A stretch of DNA of 64,000 nt from Falseniella ignava CCUG 37419. GTDB lineage: Bacteria > Bacillota > Bacilli > Lactobacillales > Aerococcaceae. Positions 17,018 through 27,756 of the stretch are shown here, in pieces. The position numbers were made by a program, and so were the translations under genes. Every line of letters begins with the position of its first letter. The stretch's first letter is position 1. Under the pieces are notes generated by a model, which worked only from the letters and a program-made list of their open reading frames with translations, ran no database searches and had not been told where the DNA came from. The stretch covers positions 725,339 to 789,338 of the forward strand of contig NZ_JH932300.1 of the NCBI RefSeq assembly GCF_000301055.1, given 5' to 3'.

Positions 17018-17905
17018 CTATGCTCGAGGGAATGTTTGCCGATAGACTTTTTGTAAGCGTTGTTTAGAAATATGTGTGTAAATTTCTGTCGTAGATATAT
17101 CTGCATGACCTAAAAGTTCTTGTACCATCCTTAAATCAGCACCATTCTCCAATAAATGTGTTGCAAATGAATGGCGCAACATGTGAGGAGATACATTTCG
17201 ATCAAGACCTATTTCTAGACAATATTCTTTTAATGCTTTCCAAATACCTTGTCGTGTAAATCCACTTCCTCGTTGGGTTAAAAAAATTATTTTTGTTGGT
17301 TTTTTATTATTATATAGAGGATACACCTCGTTTAAATACCTGTCCAGCCAGTAAATGGCTTCTTCACCTAAAGGAATAATTCGTTCTTTATTCCCTTTTC
17401 CGAGTGTTTGAATAAAACCGAGATCAAGATGCAAATCATCGCGAGTTAAATGAATTAATTCACTGACACGCAGTCCTGTTGCATACATTAATTCCAAAAT
17501 GGCACGATCTCGTATCCCTTTATTGGTCGATGTATTTGGCGCATTCATGAGCTGATCTACTTGTTTTGAACTAATCACTTTAGGTAACCGTTTAGATGAT
17601 TTAGCACCTTGAATTAATTCGGTAGGATTATACTCAACTTCACCTTGTAATTGCAAATATTTGAAAAATAAACGGAGTGTAGACATCACACGATTAACTG
17701 TCGAAGTTGCATAATGATTGGCATTCAAGTAAGTCATAAAGTTCGACATAATTCGATAATCGACTTGTTTTATATCTTTCACTTGGTTCTCTTCAAGATA
17801 GCAATAAAATTTTGATAAGTCTCGCATATAATTTTCAATTGTATTCGTAGATTTACCTTCATCAATCAACAAAAAACGTTTAAAATCTAGCTGATAATCT
17901 TTCAT
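17018..17905 (-). CDS. xerD: site-specific tyrosine recombinase XerD
   Basis: A 295-residue recombinase that resolves chromosome dimers at dif together with XerC. The SAM-like N-terminal core-binding domain spans about 1-85. The catalytic set is complete: Arg146, Lys170, His241, Arg244, His267 and the nucleophile Tyr276 (in ISTTEIYTH). The length is standard. It overlaps the upstream cvfB by 4 nt. No dif site was looked for beyond this window. Confidence 0.95.
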   Translation of the reverse strand: MKDYQLDFKRFLLIDEGKSTNTIENYMRDLSKFYCYLEENQVKDIKQVDYRIMSNFMTYLNANHYATSTVNRVMSTLRLFFKYLQLQGEVEYNPTELIQGAKSSKRLPKVISSKQVDQLMNAPNTSTNKGIRDRAILELMYATGLRVSELIHLTRDDLHLDLGFIQTLGKGNKERIIPLGEEAIYWLDRYLNEVYPLYNNKKPTKIIFLTQRGSGFTRQGIWKALKEYCLEIGLDRNVSPHMLRHSFATHLLENGADLRMVQELLGHADISTTEIYTHISKQRLQKVYRQTFPRA

Positions 17906-18774
17906 TGATTATCACCCGATGTTTTTAAATAAATACCTTCCTGGCGAACTTGGGTAACTATATCCGCTTTCATTAAACGTCCAACCGCTCTTTTGAATTG
18001 AGATTTACTTAGACCTAATTGCCTTTGTATTTCATCACTTGGTGATTTATCATGTAACGGCAAGAATTGATTGGGTTGCTTCTCAAGCACAGCTTGAATC
18101 ATCTGAGCATCGTCTTCAAGTGCTTCAAAAGCTCTAGGACGTGTGGACGCATTCAACTTACCATTTGGATGAACTTTTATAACTCTAGCCTCGACCACTT
18201 GACCAAGTTTCAGTGGATCTAATTGTTCTGATTCATGGATAAATACCTCAAAGTTTTCTTGAGATAACCCCACCATCCCGACCCCTTTATCTTCAAATAA
18301 GGTTACTTGAAGGGATTGATTCATCAGTCTGTTAGGAGCAGATTTTCGGTATTGTTCAATATCATTCGCTTTAAGCAAGTGTGCCCAATAACGTTGACGC
18401 TCATCGATACTCATCTGGACTAATAATTTTGCGTCAAGTTCCGGCCATTTAGCAATATCATCCGATAACTCATCTAAAGAAATCACGATATCTTTATTCG
18501 GTAAGCCCACATCAATAAATAATCCGAGATTTGGACGTCGTCCGACGACCCGACCCCAACCAAAGCCTTCCGTTATAATTGGAGGTAAATCGATGATAAA
18601 TTTTGCTCGATTATCACGATCGATATACCCAAATCCTAAAATAGAATCTCCAACTTCTATAGGAGACACTACTAAATCTTTTACTAATTCATAAGTTGTA
18701 TTTGCTTCATCTTGGATATAATATGCATATTTATTTTCGTCGCTCACTTTACCCATGATTTGAAATGTATTCAT
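17902..18774 (-). CDS. cvfB: CvfB-family S1-like RNA-binding protein
   Basis: A 290-residue protein with several S1-like OB folds (for example GWGRVVGRRPNLGLFIDVGLPNKDIVIS near 85-112, and a further S1-type segment near 190-215) and a C-terminal winged helix (about 225-285, IQRQLGLSKSQFKRAVGRLMK). This is the architecture of CvfB (YitL), an RNA-binding regulator of virulence and translation in staphylococci and streptococci. It is the first gene of the cvfB-xerD-deoB-punA-ribT-scpA-scpB-rluB run and follows the pyk terminator. Confidence 0.88.
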   Translation of the reverse strand: MNTFQIMGKVSDENKYAYYIQDEANTTYELVKDLVVSPIEVGDSILGFGYIDRDNRAKFIIDLPPIITEGFGWGRVVGRRPNLGLFIDVGLPNKDIVISLDELSDDIAKWPELDAKLLVQMSIDERQRYWAHLLKANDIEQYRKSAPNRLMNQSLQVTLFEDKGVGMVGLSQENFEVFIHESEQLDPLKLGQVVEARVIKVHPNGKLNASTRPRAFEALEDDAQMIQAVLEKQPNQFLPLHDKSPSDEIQRQLGLSKSQFKRAVGRLMKADIVTQVRQEGIYLKTSGDNQ

Positions 18775-18820
18775 TCAATCCCACCTCACTCTTTAAGTAT
18801 TTTTGATTAATAATGATAAA

Positions 18821-18860
18821 AAGCATATTAAATAGTGGTAAACCGCTAGATAATATGCTT
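18821..18860 (-). terminator. terminator of pfkA-pyk
   Basis: A 10-bp stem AAGCATATTA/TAATATGCTT (18821-18830 with 18851-18860), a long loop with a possible inner hairpin, and a U-rich tail on the minus strand just after the pyk stop. Confidence 0.8.
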
Positions 18861-18867
18861 GAAGTCG

Positions 18868-20625
18868 TTAAATGCTTACTGTTGCTCCGCGATAAATCCG
18901 TCCTCGACGTGCATCAACAGTAATCATTTCATTTGATTTTATAGCTTCTAGGGCTCCTTTAGCGGCTACGACTACTGGAATGCCGCATTCCAGTCCCATA
19001 ATGGCAGCATGAGATGTGATACCACCTTCTTCAACAACTAAAGCACCTGCTTGCATAATCGCTTCATTGTATGAAGAGTCTGTATGCTGAGTAACTAAAA
19101 TAGAGCCTGAACTCATTTGTTTAATGGCTTCTTCAGCAGTTTTAGCAATGACAGCTTTGCCAATATGATTGCCGATACCGACACCTTCCCCTTCTGCAAG
19201 TAAAGTACCAATTAATTGAATCTTCATTAAGTTCGTTGTTCCAGATTCATAGACCGGAACACCCGCTGTAATTAAGATTAAATCTCCTTCGCGAGCAAAT
19301 CCTACTTGTTGAGCAAGTTCACTCGCAGAATCTAACATATCGTCTGTTGATTGTGGTGGTCTTACTTTACGAGCTTCAACCCCCCAAGCCAAACTAAGTG
19401 AACGCTTTGTTTCCTCACTAAATGTTGCGGCTAAAATATTTGCATTCGGGCGATATTTAGCAATCATCATTGCAGTATGACCAGAACTTGTAGCCGCTAC
19501 AATTGTATTAATATTAAGATTCTTAGCAGTATGTCCTACCGCTTGACCAATTGCTTCTGATAAATCACGTTTATCATAAGCTTTTAAACTTAATGAATCT
19601 AAGCCTAATGTATTTGCTTCAGTATTCAAGCAAATATTTGCCATTGTATTCACAGCTTCAACAGGATATTCACCTGAAGCAGTTTCTCCAGATAACATCA
19701 CAGCATCTGTTCCGTCAATAATGGCGTTAGCCACGTCACTCGCTTCTGCTCGTGTTGGGCGAGGGTTTTTTTGCATGGAATCTAACATTTGCGTTGCGGT
19801 AATAACATATTTACCAGCTTGATTACATTTTTTAATAATTTGCTTTTGTTCAATTGGTACTACTTCAGGTGGGATTTCAACACCTAAGTCACCACGAGCT
19901 ACCATAATTCCGTCAGAAACACTTAAAATCTCATCTAAATTATCTAATCCTTCTTGGTTTTCAATTTTTGAGATGATTTTAACATGAGGTTGTCCTGCGT
20001 CTTCTAAGACTTGACGGATTTCCATCACATCCGATGAGCGACGAACAAAACTAGCAGCAATAAAATCAATGCCCTGTTCTAGCCCAAATTTAATATCACT
20101 TTCATCTTTTTCGGTAATTCCTGGTAATTTAAGCGATACATTAGGTACATTGACACCTTTACGTGATTTTAAAATACCATCGTTTAAAATTTCTGCCGTG
20201 ATAATACCCGCTTCGTAGTCTAAATCAGTAATTAAAAGATCAATCAAACCGTCATCTAATAGGATATGACCTCCGACACTCACGTCGTGAATTAGATTCT
20301 CATAAGTCACTGAGAACATATCGTCCGTACCTTCAACTTCCTGCATTGATATTTTAATTGAATTCCCTTTATGCAATTCCACAATCGGTGTTGCCATTAA
20401 ATGCGTACGGATCTCTGGACCTTTAGTATCGAGCAAAATCCCGATATTTTGACCCGTTAATTCACGTGCTTCTTTTAATAAATTCATACGCTCTAATTGC
20501 TCTTCATGATTCCCATGTGAAAAGTTAAAGCGAGCTACGTTCATCCCCGCATTAATTAAAGCGACGAGCTTGTCTAAACTATCTACAGCAGGGCCTAAAG
20601 TACATACAATTTTGGTTTTTTTCAT
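18868..20625 (-). CDS. pyk: pyruvate kinase with C-terminal PEP-utilizer domain
   Basis: A 585-residue glycolytic enzyme converting PEP and ADP to pyruvate and ATP. The catalytic barrel has the signature ISKIENQEG and MVARGDLGVEIP. After the allosteric domain, an extra domain (about 475-585) carries GGITSHAAIMGLECGIPVVV, the swivelling PEP-utilizer domain with its TSH motif that is found in Bacillus-type but not in E. coli pyruvate kinases. It lies 23 bp after pfkA in a two-gene glycolytic operon. Confidence 0.98.
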   Translation of the reverse strand: MKKTKIVCTLGPAVDSLDKLVALINAGMNVARFNFSHGNHEEQLERMNLLKEARELTGQNIGILLDTKGPEIRTHLMATPIVELHKGNSIKISMQEVEGTDDMFSVTYENLIHDVSVGGHILLDDGLIDLLITDLDYEAGIITAEILNDGILKSRKGVNVPNVSLKLPGITEKDESDIKFGLEQGIDFIAASFVRRSSDVMEIRQVLEDAGQPHVKIISKIENQEGLDNLDEILSVSDGIMVARGDLGVEIPPEVVPIEQKQIIKKCNQAGKYVITATQMLDSMQKNPRPTRAEASDVANAIIDGTDAVMLSGETASGEYPVEAVNTMANICLNTEANTLGLDSLSLKAYDKRDLSEAIGQAVGHTAKNLNINTIVAATSSGHTAMMIAKYRPNANILAATFSEETKRSLSLAWGVEARKVRPPQSTDDMLDSASELAQQVGFAREGDLILITAGVPVYESGTTNLMKIQLIGTLLAEGEGVGIGNHIGKAVIAKTAEEAIKQMSSGSILVTQHTDSSYNEAIMQAGALVVEEGGITSHAAIMGLECGIPVVVAAKGALEAIKSNEMITVDARRGRIYRGATVSI

Positions 20626-20648
20626 GATTGTCTCCTTTTAATAACTTC

Positions 20649-21629
20649 CTATATACCGCGATCGGTTAAATTAATATTCAATTGGAATAAGTCTTGTCTT
20701 ACAGCGTGCTCTGTTTTCTTCAAAGTTTTAACAATATCAAAGACAGCAAGACGTTCTTGTTTAATCCCTAAGTAGATAGCGGATTGACCTTGAATAATCA
20801 AATCAACGGCGCGGGCCCCCATAAGCGTTGCGAAAACACGGTCACGAGCAGATGGCGTTCCTCCACGTTGAATATGTGATAACGTCACCCCGCGAATACT
20901 TTCATCAGGTGAGTATTGTTTATATTCTTCTACAAAACTATTTACATCTGAGACACCTTCAGCTAGAACGATTAAAGAATAGTCTTTCCCTCGATTCCTA
21001 CCTGCTGCAATACGACGTACAATACTTTGCATTCTAAATGATTCTTCAGGAATTAGGATCGCATCTGCCCCAGCTGCAACCCCTGCCCAAATCGCAATAT
21101 CTCCTGCATGACGTCCCATAACTTCAACCACAAAGGTTCGGTTATGACTTGCTGCGGTATCAGAAATTTTATCAATTGCATCTAACGCCACACTCACTGC
21201 AGAGTCAAATCCAATGGTATATTCAGTACCAGGAATATCATTGTCAATTGTAGCTGGAATTCCAATGGCAGGAAAACCTAACTTAGTCAAAGCTAATGCC
21301 CCTTGAAAAGATCCATCTCCCCCAATAACGATTAATGCATCAATATTATGATTATTTAACTGTTCGACTGCTCTTCGTTGATATTCTTCCTTTGAAAACT
21401 CTGGAAAGCGAGCAGAATAAAGAAAAGTTCCGCCACGACGAATATTATGATGCACATCAGAAGTTGTTAGTAGGCGAAAATCGCCTTCAACTAATCCTTT
21501 AAATCCGTTATAAACTCCATACACATCGATGCCATGATGAATTCCTTGTTCAACTGTAGCACGGATGGCTGCATTCATGCCAGGTGCATCGCCTCCACTA
21601 GTTACGACTGCTATACGTTTAATATCCAT
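20649..21629 (-). CDS. pfkA: ATP-dependent 6-phosphofructokinase
   Basis: A 326-residue glycolytic enzyme. The ATP-binding GGDAPGMNAAIR at the N-terminus, GGDGSFQGAL, the catalytic PATIDNDIPGTEYTIGFDSA and EVMGRHAGDIA are all present. Gly at the GGDG(S) site fits the ATP-dependent group. It has its own promoter downstream of dnaE and leads directly into pyk. Confidence 0.98.
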   Translation of the reverse strand: MDIKRIAVVTSGGDAPGMNAAIRATVEQGIHHGIDVYGVYNGFKGLVEGDFRLLTTSDVHHNIRRGGTFLYSARFPEFSKEEYQRRAVEQLNNHNIDALIVIGGDGSFQGALALTKLGFPAIGIPATIDNDIPGTEYTIGFDSAVSVALDAIDKISDTAASHNRTFVVEVMGRHAGDIAIWAGVAAGADAILIPEESFRMQSIVRRIAAGRNRGKDYSLIVLAEGVSDVNSFVEEYKQYSPDESIRGVTLSHIQRGGTPSARDRVFATLMGARAVDLIIQGQSAIYLGIKQERLAVFDIVKTLKKTEHAVRQDLFQLNINLTDRGI

Positions 21630-21663
21630 AAGTCACCTCTAATGATCCACATAGTTAATCTTT

Positions 21664-21692
21664 ATTTTAACATTAAAATAAACTATTGTCAT
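21664..21692 (-). promoter_or_regulatory. promoter of pfkA-pyk
   Basis: Minus strand: ATGACA (21687-21692), a 17-bp spacer and TAAAAT (21664-21669) in the 97-bp gap between dnaE and pfkA. Confidence 0.65.
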
Positions 21693-21726
21693 AAAGTTTT
21701 TAAAAGTATTTCATTTGTTTTCATTA

Positions 21727-24700
21727 TTATTTGAAAACGACACATTCATTTCCAAAAAAACCTTTAAGCTTCTGCTCTAATTGGATTGAATAGTTTAATC
21801 GATAACTCGAATCAAGTTGGAAAGCCTTTCGTTCACTATTGACGATAATAACATCGATTGGATAAGTCGGGTCGCTAAATTGACCTATGTAATTTGCTGC
21901 TTGATCTAATGCTTCGAAAGAATGAATTTGTATAAAACATTGTGTATATGTATTTTCATTATGAGTATGCTGCGAATCGGGAGTTGCATCTAAGATTGAT
22001 TGAATAATTAATTGTTTACGTTGGTTACGCCACTCAATCTTTCCACGCACTCGCAAAACAGCATTCTCCGATAATAAACGTCGATACTTTAAATAATCAC
22101 TTGGAAATAAGACTGCTGATAGTTCACTTTGCATATCAGTAAGGGTAACAAAGGCCATCTCATCCCCTTTTTTTGTCCGATGAATTTTAACCTGCTTGAT
22201 GATAGCAAGTGTTTCGGCATAACCACTCGAAGAATCTGCTAAAATGGATTGTAATGATCGCACCGTTCCATTCTGAAAATAACTTTGATAAGCTTCGAGA
22301 GGATGCCCACTTAGTGTAAATCCTAAATAATCATTTTCATATCGGATGCGCTCTAACCGAGAAAATTCAGAAACATAGTTGATTTTTGGATTTAACGCTT
22401 CAAAGAGTGACATATTATAACGAGTATATTGGATACTTTGTAATAAACTATCTAAGTTAGTGACTAAAGTTCGTCGATTCGATTCTAAAGTATCGAAACA
22501 CCCTGTTAAAATCAAAGCTTGTAAAGATTCTTTATGTAGTTCACGTTCAGGAAGACGCTGTAGAAAGTTAATAAAACTAGTAAATTTTCCAGCTTGAGAA
22601 CGCGCCTCAAGCATTGCATCGATCATGCTCTTTCGAACACCACGGATTGCATTAAAACCAACACGTAACTGAGGTCGAGCTGTAAAGTTTGCTTCGCTTA
22701 AATTAATATCTAAAGGTAAAGTTTTACCTAAAGCACGTTGCGCTTCTTGAATATAATTCACTTGGCTTTGGCGACTTGATGAGCCACTATTTATTAATGC
22801 CGCATAAAATTCTGCGGGATAGTGGGCTTTGCAATACGCCATTTGGAATGCCAAATATGAGTAAACTACCGAGTGAGATCGGTTAAATCCATAATTTGCG
22901 AACGCTAAAATATATTGAAAAACTTGTTCAGAAATTTCTTGTGAATGGTTACGTTGGATAGCGCCTTCTACAAAAGACTGATGAAATGAATCGAGCAAGT
23001 TTAAATTCTTTGAAGCAATAGCTCGACGGAATGAGTCAGCTTGACCATAAGTGAACCCCGCCATTTGCACCGCAATTTGCATGACTTGCTCTTGGTATAC
23101 AATGACACCATAAGTTGCTTTTAATATTTGATCCGTCGAAGGATCGATGGTAGGAATCGGTTCTTGTCCACGTTTACGTCGATTAAATGTTTCAATTTGC
23201 TTCATAGGCCCTGGACGATACAAAGCATTCACAGCCACAATATCTTCAAAAGAGGTCGGGTAGATTGTTTTTAAAACTTTTTTTATGCCGGCTGATTCAA
23301 ACTGAAATATCCCATTTGTATCACCTTGTTGAAAGAGTTTTAATGTTGCTGGATCATCTAAGGGAATGCCTCCCCAATCAACAGTACTTTGTGTATTCTT
23401 TTGAATTTGCTGCTTCATTTGATCTAATAGCGTTAAATTTTTTAAACCAAGAATATCAATCTTTAATAATCCCATCTGTTCAACTTGATCCATAGGTAAT
23501 TGAGTGAGTAAAACTTCTCCTGGACGATTTCGAACTGGAATAAGTTGATCGATTGGTTGTTGGCTAATAACAACTGCCCCAGCATGCGTTGAAGATTGAC
23601 GTGGTAATCCATCTAAAGTCGTACCCATCCGATAAATTTGTTCATTTATCTTTGAAGCATGCACATAATCTCGAAAAGCTTCAGATTGGTCATAAGCTGA
23701 TTTAAGTGAAAGAGTCGTGTTAGTTGAACTAGGTAATAATTGTAACCATTGTTTGGTTGTTTTTTCATCGACTTCTAAAGCCTTCAGTATATCTCGTAGC
23801 ACGGATTTAGCTCCAAAGCGACTAAACGTGATAATTTGAGCCACTTGATTTTCACCATATACTTGCGCTAAAAAGTGAATCACTCGACTTCGTGATTCAT
23901 CCGATATATCGATATCAATATCTGGCAAACTGAGTCTTTCTGGATTTAAGAAACGTTCAAAAATTAAATTATATTCGAGTGGATCGACTTGAGTAATTTC
24001 AAGTAGATACGCAATCAAAGAGCCTGCTGCCGACCCCCGTCCCGGTCCAACCGGTATTTTTTGTTGATGACAATACTGAATAATTTCCCAGACAATTAAA
24101 AAATAATCATCAAATCCCATTTGATGAATAATTTGCAATTCATGTTCAATTCGTTGAATGTAAGAATTTTTTTGGCTTAAGCCGAGAACAGTAAGTCGTT
24201 GCATGACCAAATGCTTTAAATAGCTTGCTGAATGGTCAAAGGTTTCTGGAATATGAAATTGCGGTAAAACCTCTTTATTGGGCTCAATTTGAATGGCGAT
24301 ATTTGCTTCGAGTTTGCTAGTGTTCGTTAACCATTCTGTGTACCCTAAGCAAGCACACTGTTCCTTAACGATATGATACGGGCGCATATAATATTCGGTC
24401 TGATGGTCTAATAAATCTTTCGTCATAGGTTGATTTGCTTTAATAGACTGGAGCATTTGAATACTCGAACCATCTTCTGAGTTTAAGGCATGAATATACT
24501 GACTAATAATAACCGGAATGTCCAATTTTTTCGACCACTTATCCACTTGTTTCAATTCATATTCATTGCTTGGGAATAAATTAACTCCGATATAGATTTT
24601 GTCTTGACCAAAAATTTGCACTAAAAAGTTATGTAATTGTTGAATTTGATCCGTTTGATCACGAACCATTGCATAAAGCAGTTCGTTTTGATTGGATGAA

Positions 24701-25068
24701 CTTATATAAACTAAATCTTGCGCTTGGTATTGGAGATATTGCCAGATTACTGATGTATCCACTGAGTCAGTTAACAATTGACGAGATAGTTGTCCTAAAT
24801 GGTAATAACCTATTTTGGAAGTAGCATATAAAAGAAATTCATAAGGTACTTCTGAATCCACTATTCCAGGCAAAATAACCCGCAGTCCGATGAGTGGACG
24901 CAGGTGATGTTTTTTGGCTAATTGATACAGCTCAAGGGACCCATAGAGTACATGCGTATCCGCAATTCCGATGGATTGATAACCGTATTCTTTAGCTTTG
25001 ATCGCATATTTGTTCAGTCGGAGTGTACTTTCGAGAAATGAATACTCACTTTGAATATTAAAAAGCAT
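21727..25068 (-). CDS. dnaE: DNA polymerase III subunit alpha, DnaE-type
   Basis: A 1113-residue replicative polymerase, the size of the Firmicute DnaE that extends RNA primers before PolC takes over. The N-terminal PHP domain spans about 1-200, the palm with PDIDIDISDESR near 385, and the finger region with QFESAGIKKVL and YRPGPM; a helix-hairpin-helix and an OB fold (TKKGDEMAFVTLTDM) lie in the C-terminal third. AGGAGGGGGATCG precedes the ATG. It follows queA by 18 bp. Confidence 0.97.
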   Translation of the reverse strand: MLFNIQSEYSFLESTLRLNKYAIKAKEYGYQSIGIADTHVLYGSLELYQLAKKHHLRPLIGLRVILPGIVDSEVPYEFLLYATSKIGYYHLGQLSRQLLTDSVDTSVIWQYLQYQAQDLVYISSSNQNELLYAMVRDQTDQIQQLHNFLVQIFGQDKIYIGVNLFPSNEYELKQVDKWSKKLDIPVIISQYIHALNSEDGSSIQMLQSIKANQPMTKDLLDHQTEYYMRPYHIVKEQCACLGYTEWLTNTSKLEANIAIQIEPNKEVLPQFHIPETFDHSASYLKHLVMQRLTVLGLSQKNSYIQRIEHELQIIHQMGFDDYFLIVWEIIQYCHQQKIPVGPGRGSAAGSLIAYLLEITQVDPLEYNLIFERFLNPERLSLPDIDIDISDESRSRVIHFLAQVYGENQVAQIITFSRFGAKSVLRDILKALEVDEKTTKQWLQLLPSSTNTTLSLKSAYDQSEAFRDYVHASKINEQIYRMGTTLDGLPRQSSTHAGAVVISQQPIDQLIPVRNRPGEVLLTQLPMDQVEQMGLLKIDILGLKNLTLLDQMKQQIQKNTQSTVDWGGIPLDDPATLKLFQQGDTNGIFQFESAGIKKVLKTIYPTSFEDIVAVNALYRPGPMKQIETFNRRKRGQEPIPTIDPSTDQILKATYGVIVYQEQVMQIAVQMAGFTYGQADSFRRAIASKNLNLLDSFHQSFVEGAIQRNHSQEISEQVFQYILAFANYGFNRSHSVVYSYLAFQMAYCKAHYPAEFYAALINSGSSSRQSQVNYIQEAQRALGKTLPLDINLSEANFTARPQLRVGFNAIRGVRKSMIDAMLEARSQAGKFTSFINFLQRLPERELHKESLQALILTGCFDTLESNRRTLVTNLDSLLQSIQYTRYNMSLFEALNPKINYVSEFSRLERIRYENDYLGFTLSGHPLEAYQSYFQNGTVRSLQSILADSSSGYAETLAIIKQVKIHRTKKGDEMAFVTLTDMQSELSAVLFPSDYLKYRRLLSENAVLRVRGKIEWRNQRKQLIIQSILDATPDSQHTHNENTYTQCFIQIHSFEALDQAANYIGQFSDPTYPIDVIIVNSERKAFQLDSSYRLNYSIQLEQKLKGFFGNECVVFK

Positions 25069-25086
25069 CGATCCCCCTCCTCTTAA

Positions 25087-26121
25087 TTATAAAATCAACA
25101 TGGCATCTCCAAAACTAAAGAAACGATATTCTTGGTCAACAGCGTGTTGATAGGCTTCCATAATAGCATCTCGTGAATAAAAAGCACTGACTAACATCAT
25201 TAAAGTTGACTGTGGCAAATGGAAATTTGTAATTAAATGATCTACCGCTTTAAATTCAAAACCTGGTGTAATAAAAATATCCGTCCAACCAGATTCTGAA
25301 ACAATTTTACCTTGGTTACGATGCGCAATCGTCTCCAATGTTCGTACACTTGTCGTTCCGACGGCAATAATATTTCCGCCGTCCGCTTGGACTTTGTTAA
25401 TTTGCTGGGCACTCATTTCAGATAATGAGTAAAATTCTGCATGCATCTGATGGTCTTCGATATTATCAACCGACACAGGTCGAAATGTTCCAAGTCCAAC
25501 GTGCAAAGTCAATGGAATAATTTGAATTCCTTTGGCTTTAATTTGGTCCATTAAGTCTTTCGTAAAATGTAACCCTGCAGTTGGGGCTGCAGCAGAACCA
25601 TTTTCTTTCGCATAAACTGTTTGATAGCGTTCTGGATTATCTAATCGCTCTTTAATATACGGGGGCAAAGGCATTTGGCCTAATTCTTCCAGTCTTTCAA
25701 TAAAGATACCTTCATACTCAAACTCGACGATACGTCCCCCATGTTCCAATTCCTCAATGACAATCCCTGTTATTTGTTGTTGATCTCCAAATTCGATGCG
25801 TGTTCCTATTTTTGCGCGGCGGGCAGGTTTAACCAATGTTTCCCATCTGTTTCCTTCAATATTTGTAAGCAATAAAACTTCAAGGTGACCACCTGTATCA
25901 GGCTTCACGCCCATTAGTCGCGCTGGCAAAACACGGGTCTCATTAATAACTAACGCATCTCCAGGATTCAAATAATCGATAACATGTTTAAAATCTGTAT
26001 CTTCAATGGTGTGTTGTGTTCGATTTAAAACCATCAAACGTGATGCACTGCGATCAATTAGGGGTGTCTGAGCAATGAGTTCTTCTGGCAAATGGTAATC
26101 AAAGTCTTTCGTCGTAATCAT
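25087..26121 (-). CDS. queA: S-adenosylmethionine:tRNA ribosyltransferase-isomerase
   Basis: A 344-residue enzyme that transfers and isomerises the ribosyl group of SAM onto preQ1-modified tRNA to make epoxyqueuosine. Characteristic motifs are [12 protein letters not shown] at the N-terminus, [13 protein letters not shown] in the centre and [17 protein letters not shown] near the C-terminus. The start overlaps the end of ruvB by 23 nt, so translation is probably coupled. The ruvA-ruvB-queA order is common in Firmicutes. Confidence 0.97.
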   Translation of the reverse strand: MITTKDFDYHLPEELIAQTPLIDRSASRLMVLNRTQHTIEDTDFKHVIDYLNPGDALVINETRVLPARLMGVKPDTGGHLEVLLLTNIEGNRWETLVKPARRAKIGTRIEFGDQQQITGIVIEELEHGGRIVEFEYEGIFIERLEELGQMPLPPYIKERLDNPERYQTVYAKENGSAAAPTAGLHFTKDLMDQIKAKGIQIIPLTLHVGLGTFRPVSVDNIEDHQMHAEFYSLSEMSAQQINKVQADGGNIIAVGTTSVRTLETIAHRNQGKIVSESGWTDIFITPGFEFKAVDHLITNFHLPQSTLMMLVSAFYSRDAIMEAYQHAVDQEYRFFSFGDAMLIL

Positions 26122-27136
26122 TCGTTTCCTCTTTCATTTCGGGTAATTCATAGCCTAAATGTTGATAAGCTAATCGTGTTGCAATACGCCCTCTTGGGGT
26201 TCGGCGTATTAAACCTTGTTGAATTAAGTATGGTTCGTACATATCTTCAACCGTCTCAATATCTTCACTAATATAAACAGCAATCGTGCCTAACCCAACC
26301 GGTCCTCCAGCATATTCTTCAATCATTGTTTTAAGAAGCTTTCGATCCAGAGGGTCAAGTCCGATCGGATCAATTTTCAGCATATCCAACGCTTGTTGGG
26401 TTATTGACTGATTAATTTTCCCTTCGGCATAGACTTGTGCATAATCGCGCACCCGTCTTAATAGTCGATTCGCAATTCGAGGCGTCCCCCGGCTCCTTCG
26501 TGCTATTTCCTTAGAGGCTGTTTGGTCAATCGGTGCTTGAAATACATTAGCACTGCGCTCGACAATTTCTTGCAATTCATCGTTATTGTAATATTGCATA
26601 TGAGAAATAATTCCAAAACGATCCCTGAGAGGTTGGCTTAGCATTCCTGCACGAGTGGTAGCCCCAATTAAAGTAAATGGTGGCAATTCAAAATGGATAG
26701 GTTGACTAGAAGCCCCTTGACCAATCACAATATCAACATAATAATCTTCCATTGCTGAATACAGCACTTCTTCAACCACTTTAGGCAAGCGATGAATTTC
26801 ATCAATAAACAAAATATCTCCCGGATTTAATTCATTTAATAGCGCTAATAAATCTCCCGAACGCTCAATCGCAGGACCATTTGAGGTAATAATATTGACG
26901 TCTAACTCGTTCGCAATCACCATTGCCATAGTTGTTTTCCCAAGACCTGGAGGGCCGTAAATAAGACAATGATCTAACGCTTCTTCTCTTAACTTCGCTG
27001 CTTGAATATAAATCGATAGTTCTTGCTTCATTTTAGTTTGACCGATATACTCAGCTAAACGTTGGGGACGGATATGCATCGGCTCCATCAAATCTCCGGT
27101 AATTTCATCCGCTGATAAGATATGCTCGTTATCCAA
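26099..27136 (-). CDS. ruvB: Holliday junction branch migration DNA helicase RuvB
   Basis: A 345-residue AAA+ motor that drives Holliday junction migration with RuvA. The Walker A is GPPGLGKTT, the Walker B is [10 protein letters not shown], and sensor residues are in GATTRAG; the C-terminal winged helix carries RTPRGRIAT. The start is a TTG at 27136 six nt after GGAGGG; no ATG gives the conserved N-terminus. It follows ruvA by 14 bp. Confidence 0.97.
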   Translation of the reverse strand: MDNEHILSADEITGDLMEPMHIRPQRLAEYIGQTKMKQELSIYIQAAKLREEALDHCLIYGPPGLGKTTMAMVIANELDVNIITSNGPAIERSGDLLALLNELNPGDILFIDEIHRLPKVVEEVLYSAMEDYYVDIVIGQGASSQPIHFELPPFTLIGATTRAGMLSQPLRDRFGIISHMQYYNNDELQEIVERSANVFQAPIDQTASKEIARRSRGTPRIANRLLRRVRDYAQVYAEGKINQSITQQALDMLKIDPIGLDPLDRKLLKTMIEEYAGGPVGLGTIAVYISEDIETVEDMYEPYLIQQGLIRRTPRGRIATRLAYQHLGYELPEMKEETNDYDERL

Positions 27137-27150
27137 TTATATCCCTCCTT

Positions 27151-27738
27151 TTATTTTTTTAACAATAATTTAAAGGCATAGCTTAAACCAGTTTGGACAG
27201 AATCAAATGATTCTGATTTAAGTTGCTTTTCAACCCGTGTCACTTCACGTTTCGAATAGCCTAAACCGCTTAATGCTTCCAAGATTTCTTCGTGAATTTG
27301 TATTTGTTGTGAATCAGGTACAGCTGTTTCATCAGTAATCGGTTGTAGCTCTCCTTTTAGATCCAAAATAATTTGATTCGCTGTTTTTTTCCCGACACCA
27401 GGAAATTTCGTTAAATAAGTACTATCAGCTGATTCAATCGCTTGAACCAGTCCCTCATTATCGTCTGCTGCTAAAATCGATAAAGCACTTTTAGGACCGA
27501 TACCGGAGACTTTATTTAAAGTTTGAAATAATTTTTTCTCACTTTCGGACTTAAATCCGTATAAAGTCATCGCATCTTCTCTAACTACCAATTCGCAATA
27601 CACTTCAATTTCTTGACCAATTTGATCAGACCAATGATACGGTGTTGAAGCAATAACGATATAGCCAATTTTATTTGTTTCAATAACTAAGTGGGTTGGA
27701 TGGATAGAGATTAAGGTTCCTTTAAGATACTCGAGCAT
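27151..27738 (-). CDS. ruvA: Holliday junction DNA helicase subunit RuvA
   Basis: A 195-residue junction-binding protein that loads RuvB. The N-terminal OB fold (LKGTLISIHPTHLVIETN), two helix-hairpin-helix motifs (LNKVSGIGPKSAL and LTKFPGVGKKTANQIILDLK) and the C-terminal domain III with ALSGLGYSKREV are all recognisable. It lies 18 bp after mutL. Confidence 0.97.
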   Translation of the reverse strand: MLEYLKGTLISIHPTHLVIETNKIGYIVIASTPYHWSDQIGQEIEVYCELVVREDAMTLYGFKSESEKKLFQTLNKVSGIGPKSALSILAADDNEGLVQAIESADSTYLTKFPGVGKKTANQIILDLKGELQPITDETAVPDSQQIQIHEEILEALSGLGYSKREVTRVEKQLKSESFDSVQTGLSYAFKLLLKK

Positions 27739-27756
27739 AATATTTCCTCTCTTTAA